The notes beneath the pieces were generated by a model that worked only from the letters and a program-made list of their open reading frames with translations, did not search any database and was not told the origin of the DNA. This document shows, in pieces, positions 1 through 8,426 of a stretch of 64,000 nt of DNA. Positions within the stretch are counted from its first letter, which is position 1; every line of letters starts with the position of its first letter. Made by a program: the position numbers and the translations under genes. Origin of the DNA: Sneathiella chungangensis (GTDB lineage Bacteria; Pseudomonadota; Alphaproteobacteria; Sneathiellales; Sneathiellaceae); NCBI RefSeq assembly GCF_009882935.1, contig NZ_WTVA01000001.1, positions 62,001 to 126,000 on the forward strand. Direction: 5' to 3'.

Positions 1-242
1 TTACCTAACGAACGCCGGGTACCCTTTATTCACATATATATGGAATTCAGCTGAAAGGGGCAGCCACCCCTTGCCACGCACCGCGACCTCTCAAGCCGCA
101 ACGTGGAGATGTAATTATATAGGAATATTGCGTGGTATGCAAGTAAATAGATAGCCGAATTTTGACTTTATACTAATTATGGCTGTGCTAAAATTTGCAA
201 TAGTTAAAATGTGCAAAAAGTTTTAGGGCGGGTATAAATGAG
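1..242. other. A+T-rich non-coding left edge
   Basis: No convincing gene is seen. The first 110 bases have the high G+C of the rest of the chromosome, and the remainder turns A+T-rich and runs into the DUF2971 gene. This change probably marks the left junction of an acquired segment. No inverted repeat, integrase or tRNA end is visible here. Confidence 0.5.
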
Positions 243-1169
243 ATGAACGCTGACGAAAAATTGCATGTAATTCCTGAGCATTGGAAAAATGGTAGATTGC
301 ATTTTTTTAAGTACGTCTCTGCGAAAACTGCAAAAATTATTCTTGAAAACAGAACACTTCGATGGACAACTCCAATCAATTTAAACGATCCATTTGATTT
401 GCAATTCGGACTAAAGGTAAAAGTAGATTTTTTTAAGCTAAAAAAGATATGTCGTGAAAAGCTTTGGGAAATATACAAACAAGATAAAACAGAGAACTCC
501 ATAAATATGATTGGGGGAATGGTAAAAACGATCAAATCCATACCCATTGATTTGAATAAAGAAGAATTTATAGAAATTATCGATGCCGGAATAGAAACGG
601 CATACAACACTATATATGAGCGTCTTCCAGAATTTAATGCGGGTCTAATAGAAGGATTATCTAATAGTAAAATTCTTTGTATGACCATCAAGCCAAACAA
701 TAAGCTAATGTGGGCGCACTATGCGGATAATCATCGCGGAGTAGTATTGAGATTTCGCTCTGTTCCTGCATTTGATAGTGCATATGGTTCAGCGATGCCT
801 ATGAACTATGTCGATGAAATTCCAGAATTGATGGATTTGGACTATATGGCCGATTTTGTATGTGGCTTTAGAACCTTTGATCATGATGAAAGGATGAAAA
901 TTATGGACAAGGTTGTTTATACAAAATCTTCGGAGTGGCGATACGAAGATGAATGGCGTATGCATGCTGGTTCCGGCCGAAGCCATTCAGCGTCATTTGA
1001 AGATATACCATTTAGTAAGAATGAATTAGACGGAATAGTTTTCGGTTTAAAAATTTCAGATAGAGATAGGGCAGAAATAGAGAGTTTATCAAAAAACTAT
1101 CCTAATATTCAATTGATGTCCGCAAAGCGTTCGGACGGGGAGTTTAATATAATTGTAGAAAATTATTAG
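243..1169 (+). CDS. DUF2971 family protein, A+T-rich island gene
   Basis: A 308-residue protein with the hallmarks of DUF2971: an N-terminal FFKYVSAKTAKIIL segment (about 21-34), NDPFD at 48-52, MWAHYADNHRG at 156-166 and EWRYEDEWR at 231-239. The family has no firmly established activity and is often found in accessory or defence-rich DNA. Base composition is strikingly low in G+C (16 of 60 bases in 421-480 by hand count) against a chromosome above 60%, and codon use differs from every neighbour, so recent horizontal transfer is inferred. The ATG at 243 has only a weak ribosome binding site. It stands alone; no partner toxin, antitoxin or nuclease gene is adjacent. Confidence 0.8.
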   Translation: MNADEKLHVIPEHWKNGRLHFFKYVSAKTAKIILENRTLRWTTPINLNDPFDLQFGLKVKVDFFKLKKICREKLWEIYKQDKTENSINMIGGMVKTIKSIPIDLNKEEFIEIIDAGIETAYNTIYERLPEFNAGLIEGLSNSKILCMTIKPNNKLMWAHYADNHRGVVLRFRSVPAFDSAYGSAMPMNYVDEIPELMDLDYMADFVCGFRTFDHDERMKIMDKVVYTKSSEWRYEDEWRMHAGSGRSHSASFEDIPFSKNELDGIVFGLKISDRDRAEIESLSKNYPNIQLMSAKRSDGEFNIIVENY

Positions 1170-1470
1170 AATTTTTTTACTTTTTGCGTTTCTATCTCTC
1201 ATCAATTACTTCTATATTATAGGCCCTAATCCCCCATCCAAAAATTTCACACGCCAAATATCCCCGTAAAGTTGCGAGGCCCCGCATTCGCGTCGCTGAG
1301 TTTACTCTACGTCCGGCTTTCACGCTCCACCCAACTTTTGAACACCGGCGGGTGGCGGGTTGGGAGGGGGCGCCCTGGAGGACCGAGTTGTTATTTGTAT
1401 TAAGCGATTACTCAGGATAACATGACCGTCGAGCAGGCCCTTTTCATCTACATCATTATCAGGAGCTGGA
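1170..1470. other. Intergenic gap holding a gene relic
   Basis: The gap between the DUF2971 gene and the VOC gene starts A+T-rich and returns to high G+C near 1275. Positions about 1303-1395 resemble the 3' end of the ferritin-like gene at 2516 (separate entry). The rest, up to the AGGAG-type ribosome binding site before 1471, holds no open frame or hairpin that I can support. Confidence 0.5.
1303..1395 (-). pseudogene. Decayed copy of ferritin-like gene 3' end
   Basis: Read by eye against 2513-2610, this stretch keeps the same order of short identical blocks: CTCTACG, TCCGGCTTTC/CCCGGCTTTC, TTTGAA, GGCGG, TTGGGAGG and CGCCCTGGAGGACCG. There are substitutions and one gap of about 18 bases. 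The minus-strand TAG stop of the intact gene (2516-2518) is preserved at 1307-1309. It is therefore a truncated, degraded relic of a second copy of the ferritin-like gene. The intact VOC and sulfotransferase genes lie between relic and intact copy, so a duplication or insertion followed by decay is inferred. Confidence 0.65.
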
Positions 1471-1851
1471 ATGTTTAGTCATATTATGGTTGGCGCGGAC
1501 GATGTCGAGGCCGCGAAAGTCTTTTACGATGCCGTTCTTGGCGCCCTCGGCCATGCGCCGGGCGTGATTGACGCAAAAGGGCGGTGCTTTTACCGCACGA
1601 AAACAGGTGTGTTCGCGATCAGCAAACCGATCGATGGCGACCCCGCCTGTCACGGCAACGGCAGCACGATCGGTTTCGCGGCCTCTGATCCCGCGGCGGC
1701 GGACAGGTGGCATGCCGCCGGTCTCGCAAATGGCGGCGTGACTTGCGAGGACCCTCCCGGCGTTCGCGAAGGGGCAAACGGTAATCTTTACCTTGCCTAT
1801 CTCCGCGATCCATCGGGCAATAAGATTTGCGCCCTGCATCGCATGGGGTAG
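1471..1851 (+). CDS. VOC (glyoxalase/bleomycin-resistance fold) family protein
   Basis: A 126-residue single-domain protein opening with MFSHIMVGADDVEAAKVFYDA, the usual first beta-alpha unit of vicinal-oxygen-chelate proteins. It ends with the strand-loop LYLAYLRDPSGNKICALH, whose metal-ligand region is typical of the family. Length fits the small dimeric VOC proteins. The substrate cannot be told from sequence. AGGAG lies 6 bases before the ATG. The sulfotransferase gene follows after 4 bases, so the two probably share a transcript. Confidence 0.85.
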   Translation: MFSHIMVGADDVEAAKVFYDAVLGALGHAPGVIDAKGRCFYRTKTGVFAISKPIDGDPACHGNGSTIGFAASDPAAADRWHAAGLANGGVTCEDPPGVREGANGNLYLAYLRDPSGNKICALHRMG

Positions 1852-1855
1852 TGCC

Positions 1856-2479
1856 ATGTCATTAAAAGTGATCAGCTTGGGCGTCGGCAGAACGGGCACA
1901 TATTCCCTTAAGCTCGCGATCAATCAGGTCGGGCTGGGACCCTGTCACCATATGGAAGAAGTGCTTCATCATCATCCGGTGCAAGTCCCTCTGTGGTTGG
2001 CCGCGGTCAACGGCGCGCCTGACTGGACGAAGATCTATGAGGGATATCAAAGTGCCGTCGACTGGCCCACGGCAGGATTTTTCCGGGAATTGTACGCAGT
2101 CTTCCCAACCGCCAAATTCATCCTGACGCATCGCACGCCGGAAAGCTGGGCGCAAAGCTTTTCACAGACGATCTACCGATTGCTGTCCGAGTGGGACAAG
2201 ATGCCGGAGGACCTGCAGGACTGGCTTGTCATGACCAGCCGGGTTATTGCCAAAACCGGATTTCCTCCGGGTCTGAGTGACGCAGATCTTATGGCGGCGT
2301 TCATCGCGCATAATGAGGCCGTCAAAGCGGCAATTCCCGCAGATCAACTCCTTGTCTATCAGGTAAAGGAAGGCTGGGCGCCTCTCTGCGCCTTCCTGAA
2401 TGTGCCGGTTCCGGACGCGCCTTTTCCGCGCACCAATGATCGCCTGGAGTTTTGGGACCGCGTCTCCGGCAAGATCTGA
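1856..2479 (+). CDS. Sulfotransferase family protein
   Basis: A 207-residue protein starting MSLKVISLGVGRTGTYSLKL. The G-x-G-R-T-G-T-x-S-L loop is the 5'-phosphosulfate-binding loop of the Sulfotransfer_4 group that binds PAPS. KFILTHRTPESW (about residues 85-96) is the matching 3'-phosphate-binding strand with its conserved arginine. Acceptor substrate unknown; many bacterial members act on lipids or glycans, or remain uncharacterised. An in-frame upstream ATG at 1793 lies inside the VOC gene and was rejected; the ATG at 1856 starts the conserved domain and sits 4 bases after the VOC stop. Confidence 0.8.
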   Translation: MSLKVISLGVGRTGTYSLKLAINQVGLGPCHHMEEVLHHHPVQVPLWLAAVNGAPDWTKIYEGYQSAVDWPTAGFFRELYAVFPTAKFILTHRTPESWAQSFSQTIYRLLSEWDKMPEDLQDWLVMTSRVIAKTGFPPGLSDADLMAAFIAHNEAVKAAIPADQLLVYQVKEGWAPLCAFLNVPVPDAPFPRTNDRLEFWDRVSGKI

Positions 2480-2515
2480 CGCGCCCGCCTATACCGGAAG
2501 GGCAGGCGGTATGCT

Positions 2516-2929
2516 CTACGCCCGGCTTTCGCGTTCCAGGCAGCGTTTGAAGGCCGGCAGATGGCGGCTTTGGGAGGAGTCGCGGAGGTTCGCGAGGACG
2601 CCCTGGAGGACCGGGTCGTCGGTCTGGGCGAGCAGGCGCTCATACATCCCGGCATTCTCGACCTCGGCGGCGATGGCGGCCTCGCAGGCCTCGCGCAGGG
2701 TGGCGGGCACCTCGATATCATGGGCCGCCCAGTTGTTATGCGGCGGCTTGAGGCCGAGGCGCTGATACTGCTGGAGGAGGGCCGCGGCATGGCGCCCCTC
2801 CGATTCCACGATATTCACGAACGGCTTGACCGGGCCGAAGGTATGGATGATCGCGGCATAGGTCGCGCGCGCCTTGAATTCATCCTCCAGCGCCTCATCG
2901 AGGATCTTTTGCAGCCGGTCGTCGCTCAT
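2516..2929 (-). CDS. Ferritin-like (DUF2202-type) protein
   Basis: A 137-residue, mostly helical protein with two E...ExxH-like half-sites of a four-helix di-iron bundle: EDEFKARATY and ESEGRHA in the first half, AAEVENAGMYE and SSQSRH in the second. This pattern fits rubrerythrin/DUF2202-like proteins, likely an iron-binding or redox stress protein in the cytoplasm. The ATG at 2929 is preferred to 2935 because AGGAG lies 7 bases upstream of it. A decayed copy of its 3' end lies at 1303-1395. A peroxiredoxin gene lies just upstream on the same strand, consistent with a stress role. Confidence 0.75.
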   Translation of the reverse strand: MSDDRLQKILDEALEDEFKARATYAAIIHTFGPVKPFVNIVESEGRHAAALLQQYQRLGLKPPHNNWAAHDIEVPATLREACEAAIAAEVENAGMYERLLAQTDDPVLQGVLANLRDSSQSRHLPAFKRCLERESRA

Positions 2930-2982
2930 GGTCATTCTCCTGTTCGGGCCGGTCCGTGCGGGGCCGGCCCGGTTGTGGGGGC

Positions 2983-3609
2983 CTAAACCTCTGTTACGCG
3001 GAGGTAGGGACGGATTTCATCCCAGCCCTGCGGGAAGATATCCTTGGCCGCCTCGTTGCTGATCGACGGCGGGATGATGACCTTCTGCCCGGGGCGCCAG
3101 TCGGCCGGTGTGGCCACCTTTTTCGCATCGCCCAGCTGCAACGCGTCGATGACGCGCAGGATCTCGTCGAAATTCCGGCCGCAACTCATGGGATAGGTCA
3201 TGGTGAGGCGGATTTTCTTGTTCGGATCGATGATGAAGACGCTGCGCACGGCGGCGGTTTCGCTTTCCGACGGATGGATCATCTCGTAAAGCTTCGCAAC
3301 CTTCAGGTCCGGATCGGCGACGATCGGGAAGGTGAGGGTGGTGTTCTGGGTATCGTTCACATCGAGGATCCAGTTCTTATGCTCCTCCACCGTGTCGGTC
3401 GAGAGGCCAAGCGATTTCACGTTGCGTTTCGCAAACTCGTCGGAGAGCTGCGCGGTGCGGCCCATTTCCGTGGTGCAGACCGGCGTGAAGTCGGCGGGAT
3501 GGCTGAAGAAGAAGCACCAGCTGTCGCCGATCCATTCATGAAAATCGATGGGGCCGTTGGTTGTATCGACATGAAAATTCGGGGCTGTATCACCAATTCG
3601 CAAACTCAT
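2983..3609 (-). CDS. 1-Cys peroxiredoxin (Prx6 type)
   Basis: A 208-residue thiol peroxidase. HPADFTPVCTTE (37-48) carries the peroxidatic Cys45 in the P-x-x-x-T/S-x-x-C context, and RSVFIIDP plus RVIDALQLGD are the usual Prx6 signatures. Length matches 1-Cys peroxiredoxins, and there is no C-terminal resolving cysteine. It reduces hydrogen and alkyl peroxides in the cytoplasm, with reducing equivalents from an external thiol. AAAGGA lies 7 bases before the ATG. The ferritin-like gene follows 53 bases downstream on the same strand. Confidence 0.93.
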   Translation of the reverse strand: MSLRIGDTAPNFHVDTTNGPIDFHEWIGDSWCFFFSHPADFTPVCTTEMGRTAQLSDEFAKRNVKSLGLSTDTVEEHKNWILDVNDTQNTTLTFPIVADPDLKVAKLYEMIHPSESETAAVRSVFIIDPNKKIRLTMTYPMSCGRNFDEILRVIDALQLGDAKKVATPADWRPGQKVIIPPSISNEAAKDIFPQGWDEIRPYLRVTEV

Positions 3610-3651
3610 TTTCTATTCCTTTCGTAGTACCTGTGCTGTTGATCGAGGGAA

Positions 3652-4212
3652 TTAACCGGACCGCCCATGCAGATGGACATCATGGGCGGAATGCTTTTTC
3701 AGTATGTCCACGGCTTTTCTACCATGCGCCTCGTCCCGCGCGCGGACCCAGAGGAGAAGGCCGCCACGGTCGAGCTGTTCCTGAAGATAATCGGCGTGAT
3801 GCGCGCCGACGAAGCTGGCCAGAATACCGCCGAGCGCCGCGCCGGCCCCGCCCGCCGCAATGACGGCGGCGATGGTGAGCGCAATCGGGCCGCCGGCCGC
3901 GACCATGACCCCGGCCGTCGTTGCCGCCGCGAGATACATTGGCGTGCCGATCAGCGCGCCTTCGGCCTCGCCAATCGACTCATTGGGAACATAGATCGTG
4001 GTCGGCACCTTCGGGTCATCTTCCAGTTCCTCAACCCGTGTATATACATGGCCAAGCTTTTCTTCGACGGCCTGTTCCCCGGCGACGAAGCTGAGGTCCG
4101 CCCGGTCAAAACCGGCGCTTTGTAGCGCGTCTATCGCGTCCTGCATCGTCTCGACGGTATCGAAGACGGCGACAGCCTCCCGCACAAGCGGTTTTCCTGC
4201 ATCAGATGACAT
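3652..4212 (-). CDS. Glycine-rich membrane protein, general-stress-like
   Basis: A 186-residue protein. The N-terminal half (AVFDTVETMQDAIDALQSAGFDRADLSFV) resembles the alpha/beta GSP-17M-like domain. It is followed by an alanine/glycine-rich hydrophobic double segment (about 95-135) with G-x-x-x-G spacing typical of glycine zippers, then a short alpha/beta tail. This suggests a membrane-inserted stress protein; no function is proven. The ATG at 4212 is chosen over 4356 because AAGGAG precedes it by 6 bases. It sits upstream of the peroxiredoxin gene on the same strand. Confidence 0.7.
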   Translation of the reverse strand: MSSDAGKPLVREAVAVFDTVETMQDAIDALQSAGFDRADLSFVAGEQAVEEKLGHVYTRVEELEDDPKVPTTIYVPNESIGEAEGALIGTPMYLAAATTAGVMVAAGGPIALTIAAVIAAGGAGAALGGILASFVGAHHADYLQEQLDRGGLLLWVRARDEAHGRKAVDILKKHSAHDVHLHGRSG

Positions 4213-4373
4213 CACATGCTCCTTGATTTCTTTATTCGGAATAATGTGCATCATTGACAGGGGCTGTCCTTGATCGAGGTCAATCGTTGCGCCGTTCGGG
4301 AAATTATCGTCTATGTGAGTGAAGCGAAATATACCGCCCTCGCGGCGCGACAGCAACCCGCGAGGAAAATTTT

Positions 4374-4404
4374 TTCGCGCTGTGGGCGGGTTCTAGAGCG
4401 CGAA
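4374..4404 (-). terminator. Hairpin at the end of the arsR-like gene
   Basis: Perfect 8-bp arms TTCGCGCT (4374-4381) and AGCGCGAA (4397-4404) straddle the stop codon at 4393. On the minus strand the stem runs into A5 then T4, so the U-tract is weak and displaced. It may be a terminator for the regulator gene. Confidence 0.35.
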
Positions 4405-5073
4405 GGCGTCGAGAAAGGCTTTTTCCCCGCGCGGGGAAAAGGCGACGATGCGCGATCCCTCGATCCGCCGGGCCCAGCCGAGATCGTAGAAGCGGGTGAG
4501 CAGGGCGCTGCCGAGGGAACCGGCAAGATGGCTGCGCCGGTTGCTCCAGTCGAGGCAGGATTTGCACATCGGGCGGCGGGATTTTTCCAGCGGTTCAAGA
4601 TCGATCGAGAAGCCCTCGGCGAAGGCGCGGCCATCGTCGGTGAGGCCAAGCCCCTCATTCTCCGGCGTGAGAAATCCCTTGGCGAGCAGGCTGTCCATCA
4701 TCCGCACGCCGAGATCGCCCGCAAGATGGTTGTAGCAGACCCGCGCATAGCGGAGCGCCGGATCCTTGGGCCCGGTGCGGGTGCGCAGATGGCCTTTCTT
4801 GGCGGCGAGGCCCATCATCGTCTCCAGCAGGCTGCCGACATCGTCATCGGCCAGCGCGAAATAGCGGTGGCGCCCCTGGCGCCGCTGCTGAAGGAGGCCG
4901 CCTGCCTCCATCTTCGATAGATGCGTGCTCGCGGTCTGCGGGGTTATCCCGGCCTCCGCCGCCAGCTCGCTCGCCGTCAGCGCCTTGCCCGAGAGCAGCG
5001 CCGTCAGCATATTCGCGCGCGCCGGATCGCCGATGAGCGAGCCGAGAAAGGCAATGTCTGGTCCTTCTTTCAT
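4393..5073 (-). CDS. ArsR-family transcriptional regulator
   Basis: A 226-residue protein. Residues about 1-90 form a winged helix of the ArsR type (GDPARANMLTALLSG, LTASELAAEAGITPQTASTHLSKMEAGGLL, then the wing RQGRHRYFAL). A C-terminal extension of about 130 residues carries CKSCLDW (about 168-174), a possible metal or thiol sensor; this extended form is known in ArsR proteins of proteobacteria. The divergent NIPSNAP gene begins 69 bases away, so it and the regulator itself are the likely targets. The intervening 69 bases contain an imperfect ATGC...GCAT repeat (5079-5094). Confidence 0.85.
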   Translation of the reverse strand: MKEGPDIAFLGSLIGDPARANMLTALLSGKALTASELAAEAGITPQTASTHLSKMEAGGLLQQRRQGRHRYFALADDDVGSLLETMMGLAAKKGHLRTRTGPKDPALRYARVCYNHLAGDLGVRMMDSLLAKGFLTPENEGLGLTDDGRAFAEGFSIDLEPLEKSRRPMCKSCLDWSNRRSHLAGSLGSALLTRFYDLGWARRIEGSRIVAFSPRGEKAFLDAFAL

Positions 5074-5142
5074 AGTTCGATGCTAGCCGAAGCATATACG
5101 TCATGCAAGCGGTAAAATCACCCTCCATAGAAGGAGAGAAAA

Positions 5143-5472
5143 ATGATCACCTGCGTAATCCGTTACCATATCGACCCGACGAAGAAAGAGCAGTTCACGC
5201 AGTATGCGCGGAACTGGGGGGAGGCGATCCCGCGATGCGGTGCTGATCTCATCGGCTATTTCGCGCCGCATGAGGGATCGAGCACGCGCGCCTACGGGAT
5301 CTATAATATCGAGAGCCTCGCCGCCTATGAGGCCTATCGCGCGCGGCTTGCCGCCGATCCGCTGGGGCGGGAGAATTACGAGTTCGCGATGGCGGAGAAA
5401 TTTATCCTGCGGGAGGACCGGACCTTCCTCACCCTTGCCTCAGCGCCGCACGGCCCGCTGGTAAAATTCTGA
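5143..5472 (+). CDS. NIPSNAP family protein
   Basis: A 109-residue ferredoxin-like dimeric alpha-beta barrel protein. [22 protein letters not shown] and the C-terminal [21 protein letters not shown] match NIPSNAP proteins. Biochemical role unknown. AAGGAG lies shortly before the ATG. It is transcribed divergently from the ArsR-like regulator and is probably repressed by it. Its last 33 bases overlap the end of the convergent DUF6629 gene. Confidence 0.85.
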   Translation: MITCVIRYHIDPTKKEQFTQYARNWGEAIPRCGADLIGYFAPHEGSSTRAYGIYNIESLAAYEAYRARLAADPLGRENYEFAMAEKFILREDRTFLTLASAPHGPLVKF

Positions 5473-6108
5473 GCGGTTTTCCGGCGCGGCGCGGAAATAG
5501 AAATAGAGAAGCGAGCTTGCCGCCGCGGCGAAGAAGCACCAGACCGAGATGAAGGTCGCCACATAGGCATAGGCGGAGATGGCGAAACCGACGAGGATGA
5601 CGCCGCCGAAGGCCCCGATCAAGGGTCGCGACGAGAGGAACAGCGCCCCGCAGGTGCAGAGGAAATAGGGGAACATCTGCCAGGACAGGCGGGTCGGCTC
5701 CACCGCGTAATCGATGCTGTGATTATTGATGGCGGCGAGGGAGGGCTCGTTCAGCAGGCCGATGAACAGATTGACCGAGATAAACAGCCCGATCGCGGCA
5801 AAGGCGATCAGGAACCGCCGCCGTACCTCGCTGGTCTCGATCAGGAAGACGGCGATGGGCGTATAGGCGGGCCAGATGACCTTGGCGAAGACCTGAAAGG
5901 CGAAGGAGAGGGTGGCGATATGCCCGGCGTTGCCCTCTCCGCTCAGTTCCAGCCAGAGCAGCCCCTCGATCGTCTGCTGAAGGGCGAACAGGAACGGGGT
6001 AAGGGCAATTAGGATTTCGCGGGGATGGGCGGCCTGGCGGGCCGCAACGATGCCGATGACCGCGGTGACGGCGGCGACGGAGAAGCTTGCGGTGGCGGAA
6101 AAGCACAT
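5440..6108 (-). CDS. DUF6629 family integral membrane protein
   Basis: A 222-residue protein starting [19 protein letters not shown], the typical opening of DUF6629 proteins, with about seven hydrophobic helices. The longer ATG at 6192 adds a hydrophilic stretch unlike the family, so 6108 is preferred although no strong ribosome binding site precedes it. Function unknown. The 3' end overlaps the convergent NIPSNAP gene by 33 bases. Confidence 0.75.
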   Translation of the reverse strand: MCFSATASFSVAAVTAVIGIVAARQAAHPREILIALTPFLFALQQTIEGLLWLELSGEGNAGHIATLSFAFQVFAKVIWPAYTPIAVFLIETSEVRRRFLIAFAAIGLFISVNLFIGLLNEPSLAAINNHSIDYAVEPTRLSWQMFPYFLCTCGALFLSSRPLIGAFGGVILVGFAISAYAYVATFISVWCFFAAAASSLLYFYFRAAPENRSEFYQRAVRR

Positions 6109-6215
6109 TATCGTGCGGCCAGGGGCCGCGGCCCGTTGTTTTGCATCCATCTGCATGACATGTTTCACGCGGCCGCACCAGTTATTAATCAAGAAATCCG
6201 CGGCGGAGGGCGCGG

Positions 6216-7508
6216 TTACGGGGCGAGTTCTTTCGGCATTATCGAGGGCGGCAGGCCGTCTTTTGCGAGCACCGGGCGGCGGATCGCGAAGAGGCGGGTC
6301 GCCTCCTCCCTCTTGCCGAGGCGCAGCAGCGCATGAAGCAGCGTGAATTCCAGTAGGTCGCGTTGGGCGCGGCTACCGCCAAGGCGTTCATGGGTCCCCA
6401 TGATCGGGACCAGCCGGTCGACGACCGCCTGCCAGTCGGACTGTGCATAGGCCGTGAAGACATCGGCAAGGGCATTGACCATATCGCTTGCCCATCCCGC
6501 AGAAGTTTCACGGAGTGTCATCAACGCCTCTGTATCGCCCGCCATGGCATGTGCAATGGCCGCATGTGCATCGGCAAAGCTGACCCCGGGAGTTGGATAG
6601 TGAATGGCGGCATATTGCGCGATTTCCTGCCAGAGATGGTTCCGTCTTGGTTCCCCAGCGATTTCGGCCCGTACCAGAAAGGCCGCCGTATCGTTGAGAA
6701 CGTTGATCGGCGGCCCCCAGGCCTTGCCCGGCCGGATGGCTGTGTCCACCGTCTCCCAGGCGGATTTGCTATGGCCAAGCTCAAGAGCCCAGAGCGCCTC
6801 ATGCCAGCTGATATGGCAATGCATCAGGCTCTCCGGATTATAACTTTTCAGCCATTTACGGACAAAGTCCCATCCGGCTTTATGCTCTCCCGCCTCGTAA
6901 TGAAAATGTCCCTTGTAATGAACCGCATTGGCGTTCGCCGGATTGGCGGCATAGGAGCGTTCGATCAGGGGCTCGGCGTCGCGCAAACGGCCAATTTCCG
7001 TGAGCGCGAAGGAGAAAATGGAATCGAACCACCAGTCATTGTCATACGCATGCTTGAGATGATCAAAAAAAGCAAAAATCTCCGCCTCGCGCCCGATCCG
7101 CCCGCTAAATCCGATTAACCCGAAAACCCCGGCGCAGGGCTGCAGGATCACGATGTCGCGGGGATATTCAGCTGTGTGTTTCAGGATACTGTTGTAGGCG
7201 CCCTCATTATCGCCGTCGATCAGCTGGCCGATGATGGCGATATGGGCCTGCTCGCGCGCCGTGAAGCCGGCACCGAGTTCACGCGCCGAGATCATCGCCT
7301 TCATGGCCTCCAGCGGGCGGGCATACATCTGGTGATGGCGGGCGAGGGCGGCATGGGCGAGGGCGAAGGACGGATCCTCGGCGATCGCGCGCTCGAACGC
7401 CGCCTCGGCGCCCGCCTGCGCGGAGAGAAACAGATCCACCCCCTCGACATAGGCATCGAGGGCGGATCGCGATCCGGTGCTGACCTCATTCCCATATCGA
7501 TCCTGCAT
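6216..7508 (-). CDS. TPR protein resembling TTC38
   Basis: A 430-residue soluble protein opening MQDRYGNEVSTGSRSALDAY, the form seen in bacterial homologues of tetratricopeptide-repeat protein 38. Helical repeats run through AAFERAIAEDPSFALAHAALARHHQM and later SYAANPANANAVHYKGHFHYEAGEHKAG. The in-frame extension to 7664 would overlap the rhodanese gene. AGGAGA lies 9 bases before the ATG at 7508, so this start is chosen. No enzymatic motif; a scaffold role is possible. It lies 103 bases after the SUF-operon rhodanese and may or may not be co-transcribed. Confidence 0.8.
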   Translation of the reverse strand: MQDRYGNEVSTGSRSALDAYVEGVDLFLSAQAGAEAAFERAIAEDPSFALAHAALARHHQMYARPLEAMKAMISARELGAGFTAREQAHIAIIGQLIDGDNEGAYNSILKHTAEYPRDIVILQPCAGVFGLIGFSGRIGREAEIFAFFDHLKHAYDNDWWFDSIFSFALTEIGRLRDAEPLIERSYAANPANANAVHYKGHFHYEAGEHKAGWDFVRKWLKSYNPESLMHCHISWHEALWALELGHSKSAWETVDTAIRPGKAWGPPINVLNDTAAFLVRAEIAGEPRRNHLWQEIAQYAAIHYPTPGVSFADAHAAIAHAMAGDTEALMTLRETSAGWASDMVNALADVFTAYAQSDWQAVVDRLVPIMGTHERLGGSRAQRDLLEFTLLHALLRLGKREEATRLFAIRRPVLAKDGLPPSIMPKELAP

Positions 7509-7611
7509 AAGAAAACTCTCCTGATCATAGTGACGTGAGGGCAAAGGGTAACAAGATCCGGCCCACCTGTCACGGGGCGTCCTTTTTTGGAAATGCTGGG
7601 CGGGCGCGGCG

Positions 7612-8049
7612 TTAGTTACGGGCGAGCGGCTGGCCGGCTGATGTCCAGGCGAGGATGCCGCCATCGAGATGGATCACTTCCGTGAAATTTAATTCCCGCA
7701 TCACGGGAAGGGCGCGGCCGCTCCGGTTGCCCGAACGGCAATGGAGAAGATAGCGGGCGGCGGGATCGAGGGCGGCGAGCTGCGCGGCGAAGTCCTTCGC
7801 GTAATAGTCGATATTGACGGCGCCCGCGAGATGGCCATCCGCGAATTCCTCCGCCGTGCGGATATCGAGGATGATTATGTCAGGCGTCGCCGCAACTATT
7901 TGCGCCGCCTCGGGCGCCTTGACGTGAAGATATCCGTATTTATCCCGCGCTTCCGCCGCCTGCAGGGGCGCAGGCAGGGCGGCAAGCAGCAGCATATTCA
8001 TGACAACAGCCGCGACAAGCAGGAATCGGGGAAGGCGAAGCGGCGTCAT
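7612..8049 (-). CDS. Rhodanese-domain protein with signal peptide
   Basis: A 145-residue protein. Residues 1-32 form a signal peptide (basic start, LLVAAVVMNMLLLAALPAPLQAA). The mature part is a single rhodanese domain with the active-site loop HCRSGNRSG and ILDIRTAEEF upstream. Such domains move sulfane sulfur via the loop cysteine. It begins 6 bases after the sufA stop, so it is the last gene of the SUF operon. The predicted periplasmic location is odd for a SUF accessory protein. Confidence 0.85.
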   Translation of the reverse strand: MTPLRLPRFLLVAAVVMNMLLLAALPAPLQAAEARDKYGYLHVKAPEAAQIVAATPDIIILDIRTAEEFADGHLAGAVNIDYYAKDFAAQLAALDPAARYLLHCRSGNRSGRALPVMRELNFTEVIHLDGGILAWTSAGQPLARN

Positions 8050-8055
8050 TCCGGC

Positions 8056-8394
8056 CTAAACGTGGAAGGAGGAGCCACAGCCGCAGCGGCCTTTTTCATT
8101 GGGATTTTCGAAGGTAAAGCGCGAATGCAGGCCTTCTTCCAGCCAGTCCATCTCGGTCCCGGCCACATATTGCACGGCATCATGGTCGATCAACAGGGTA
8201 ATCTCGCCCGCATCCACAATCGCATCATCCGGTTTCTGGTCGGTTGCGTAATTCATGGTATAGCTGAGGCCGTTGCAGCCGGTGTTGGTGATGCCGATGC
8301 GAAGGCCGAGGGGTTTTTCCGTCGCCTTGCCGAGCAATGCCTTCACGCGCGTTGCCGCCCGGTCCGTCAATGTCATAATCTGCGTATCAGTCAT
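8056..8394 (-). CDS. sufA: A-type iron-sulfur carrier protein (SufA/HesB family)
   Basis: A 112-residue protein with the three conserved cysteines of A-type carriers: Cys40 (NTGCNGLSY) and Cys104/Cys106 (RCGCGSSF). It accepts an Fe-S cluster from the SufBCD scaffold and delivers it to apoproteins in the cytoplasm. It follows the DUF59 gene by 32 bases and precedes the rhodanese gene by 6. IscA and SufA cannot be told apart by sequence alone; the operon context supports SufA. Confidence 0.92.
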   Translation of the reverse strand: MTDTQIMTLTDRAATRVKALLGKATEKPLGLRIGITNTGCNGLSYTMNYATDQKPDDAIVDAGEITLLIDHDAVQYVAGTEMDWLEEGLHSRFTFENPNEKGRCGCGSSFHV

Positions 8395-8426
8395 ATGTCA
8401 CCTTTAACCCTAATATAAGCGCGCCG

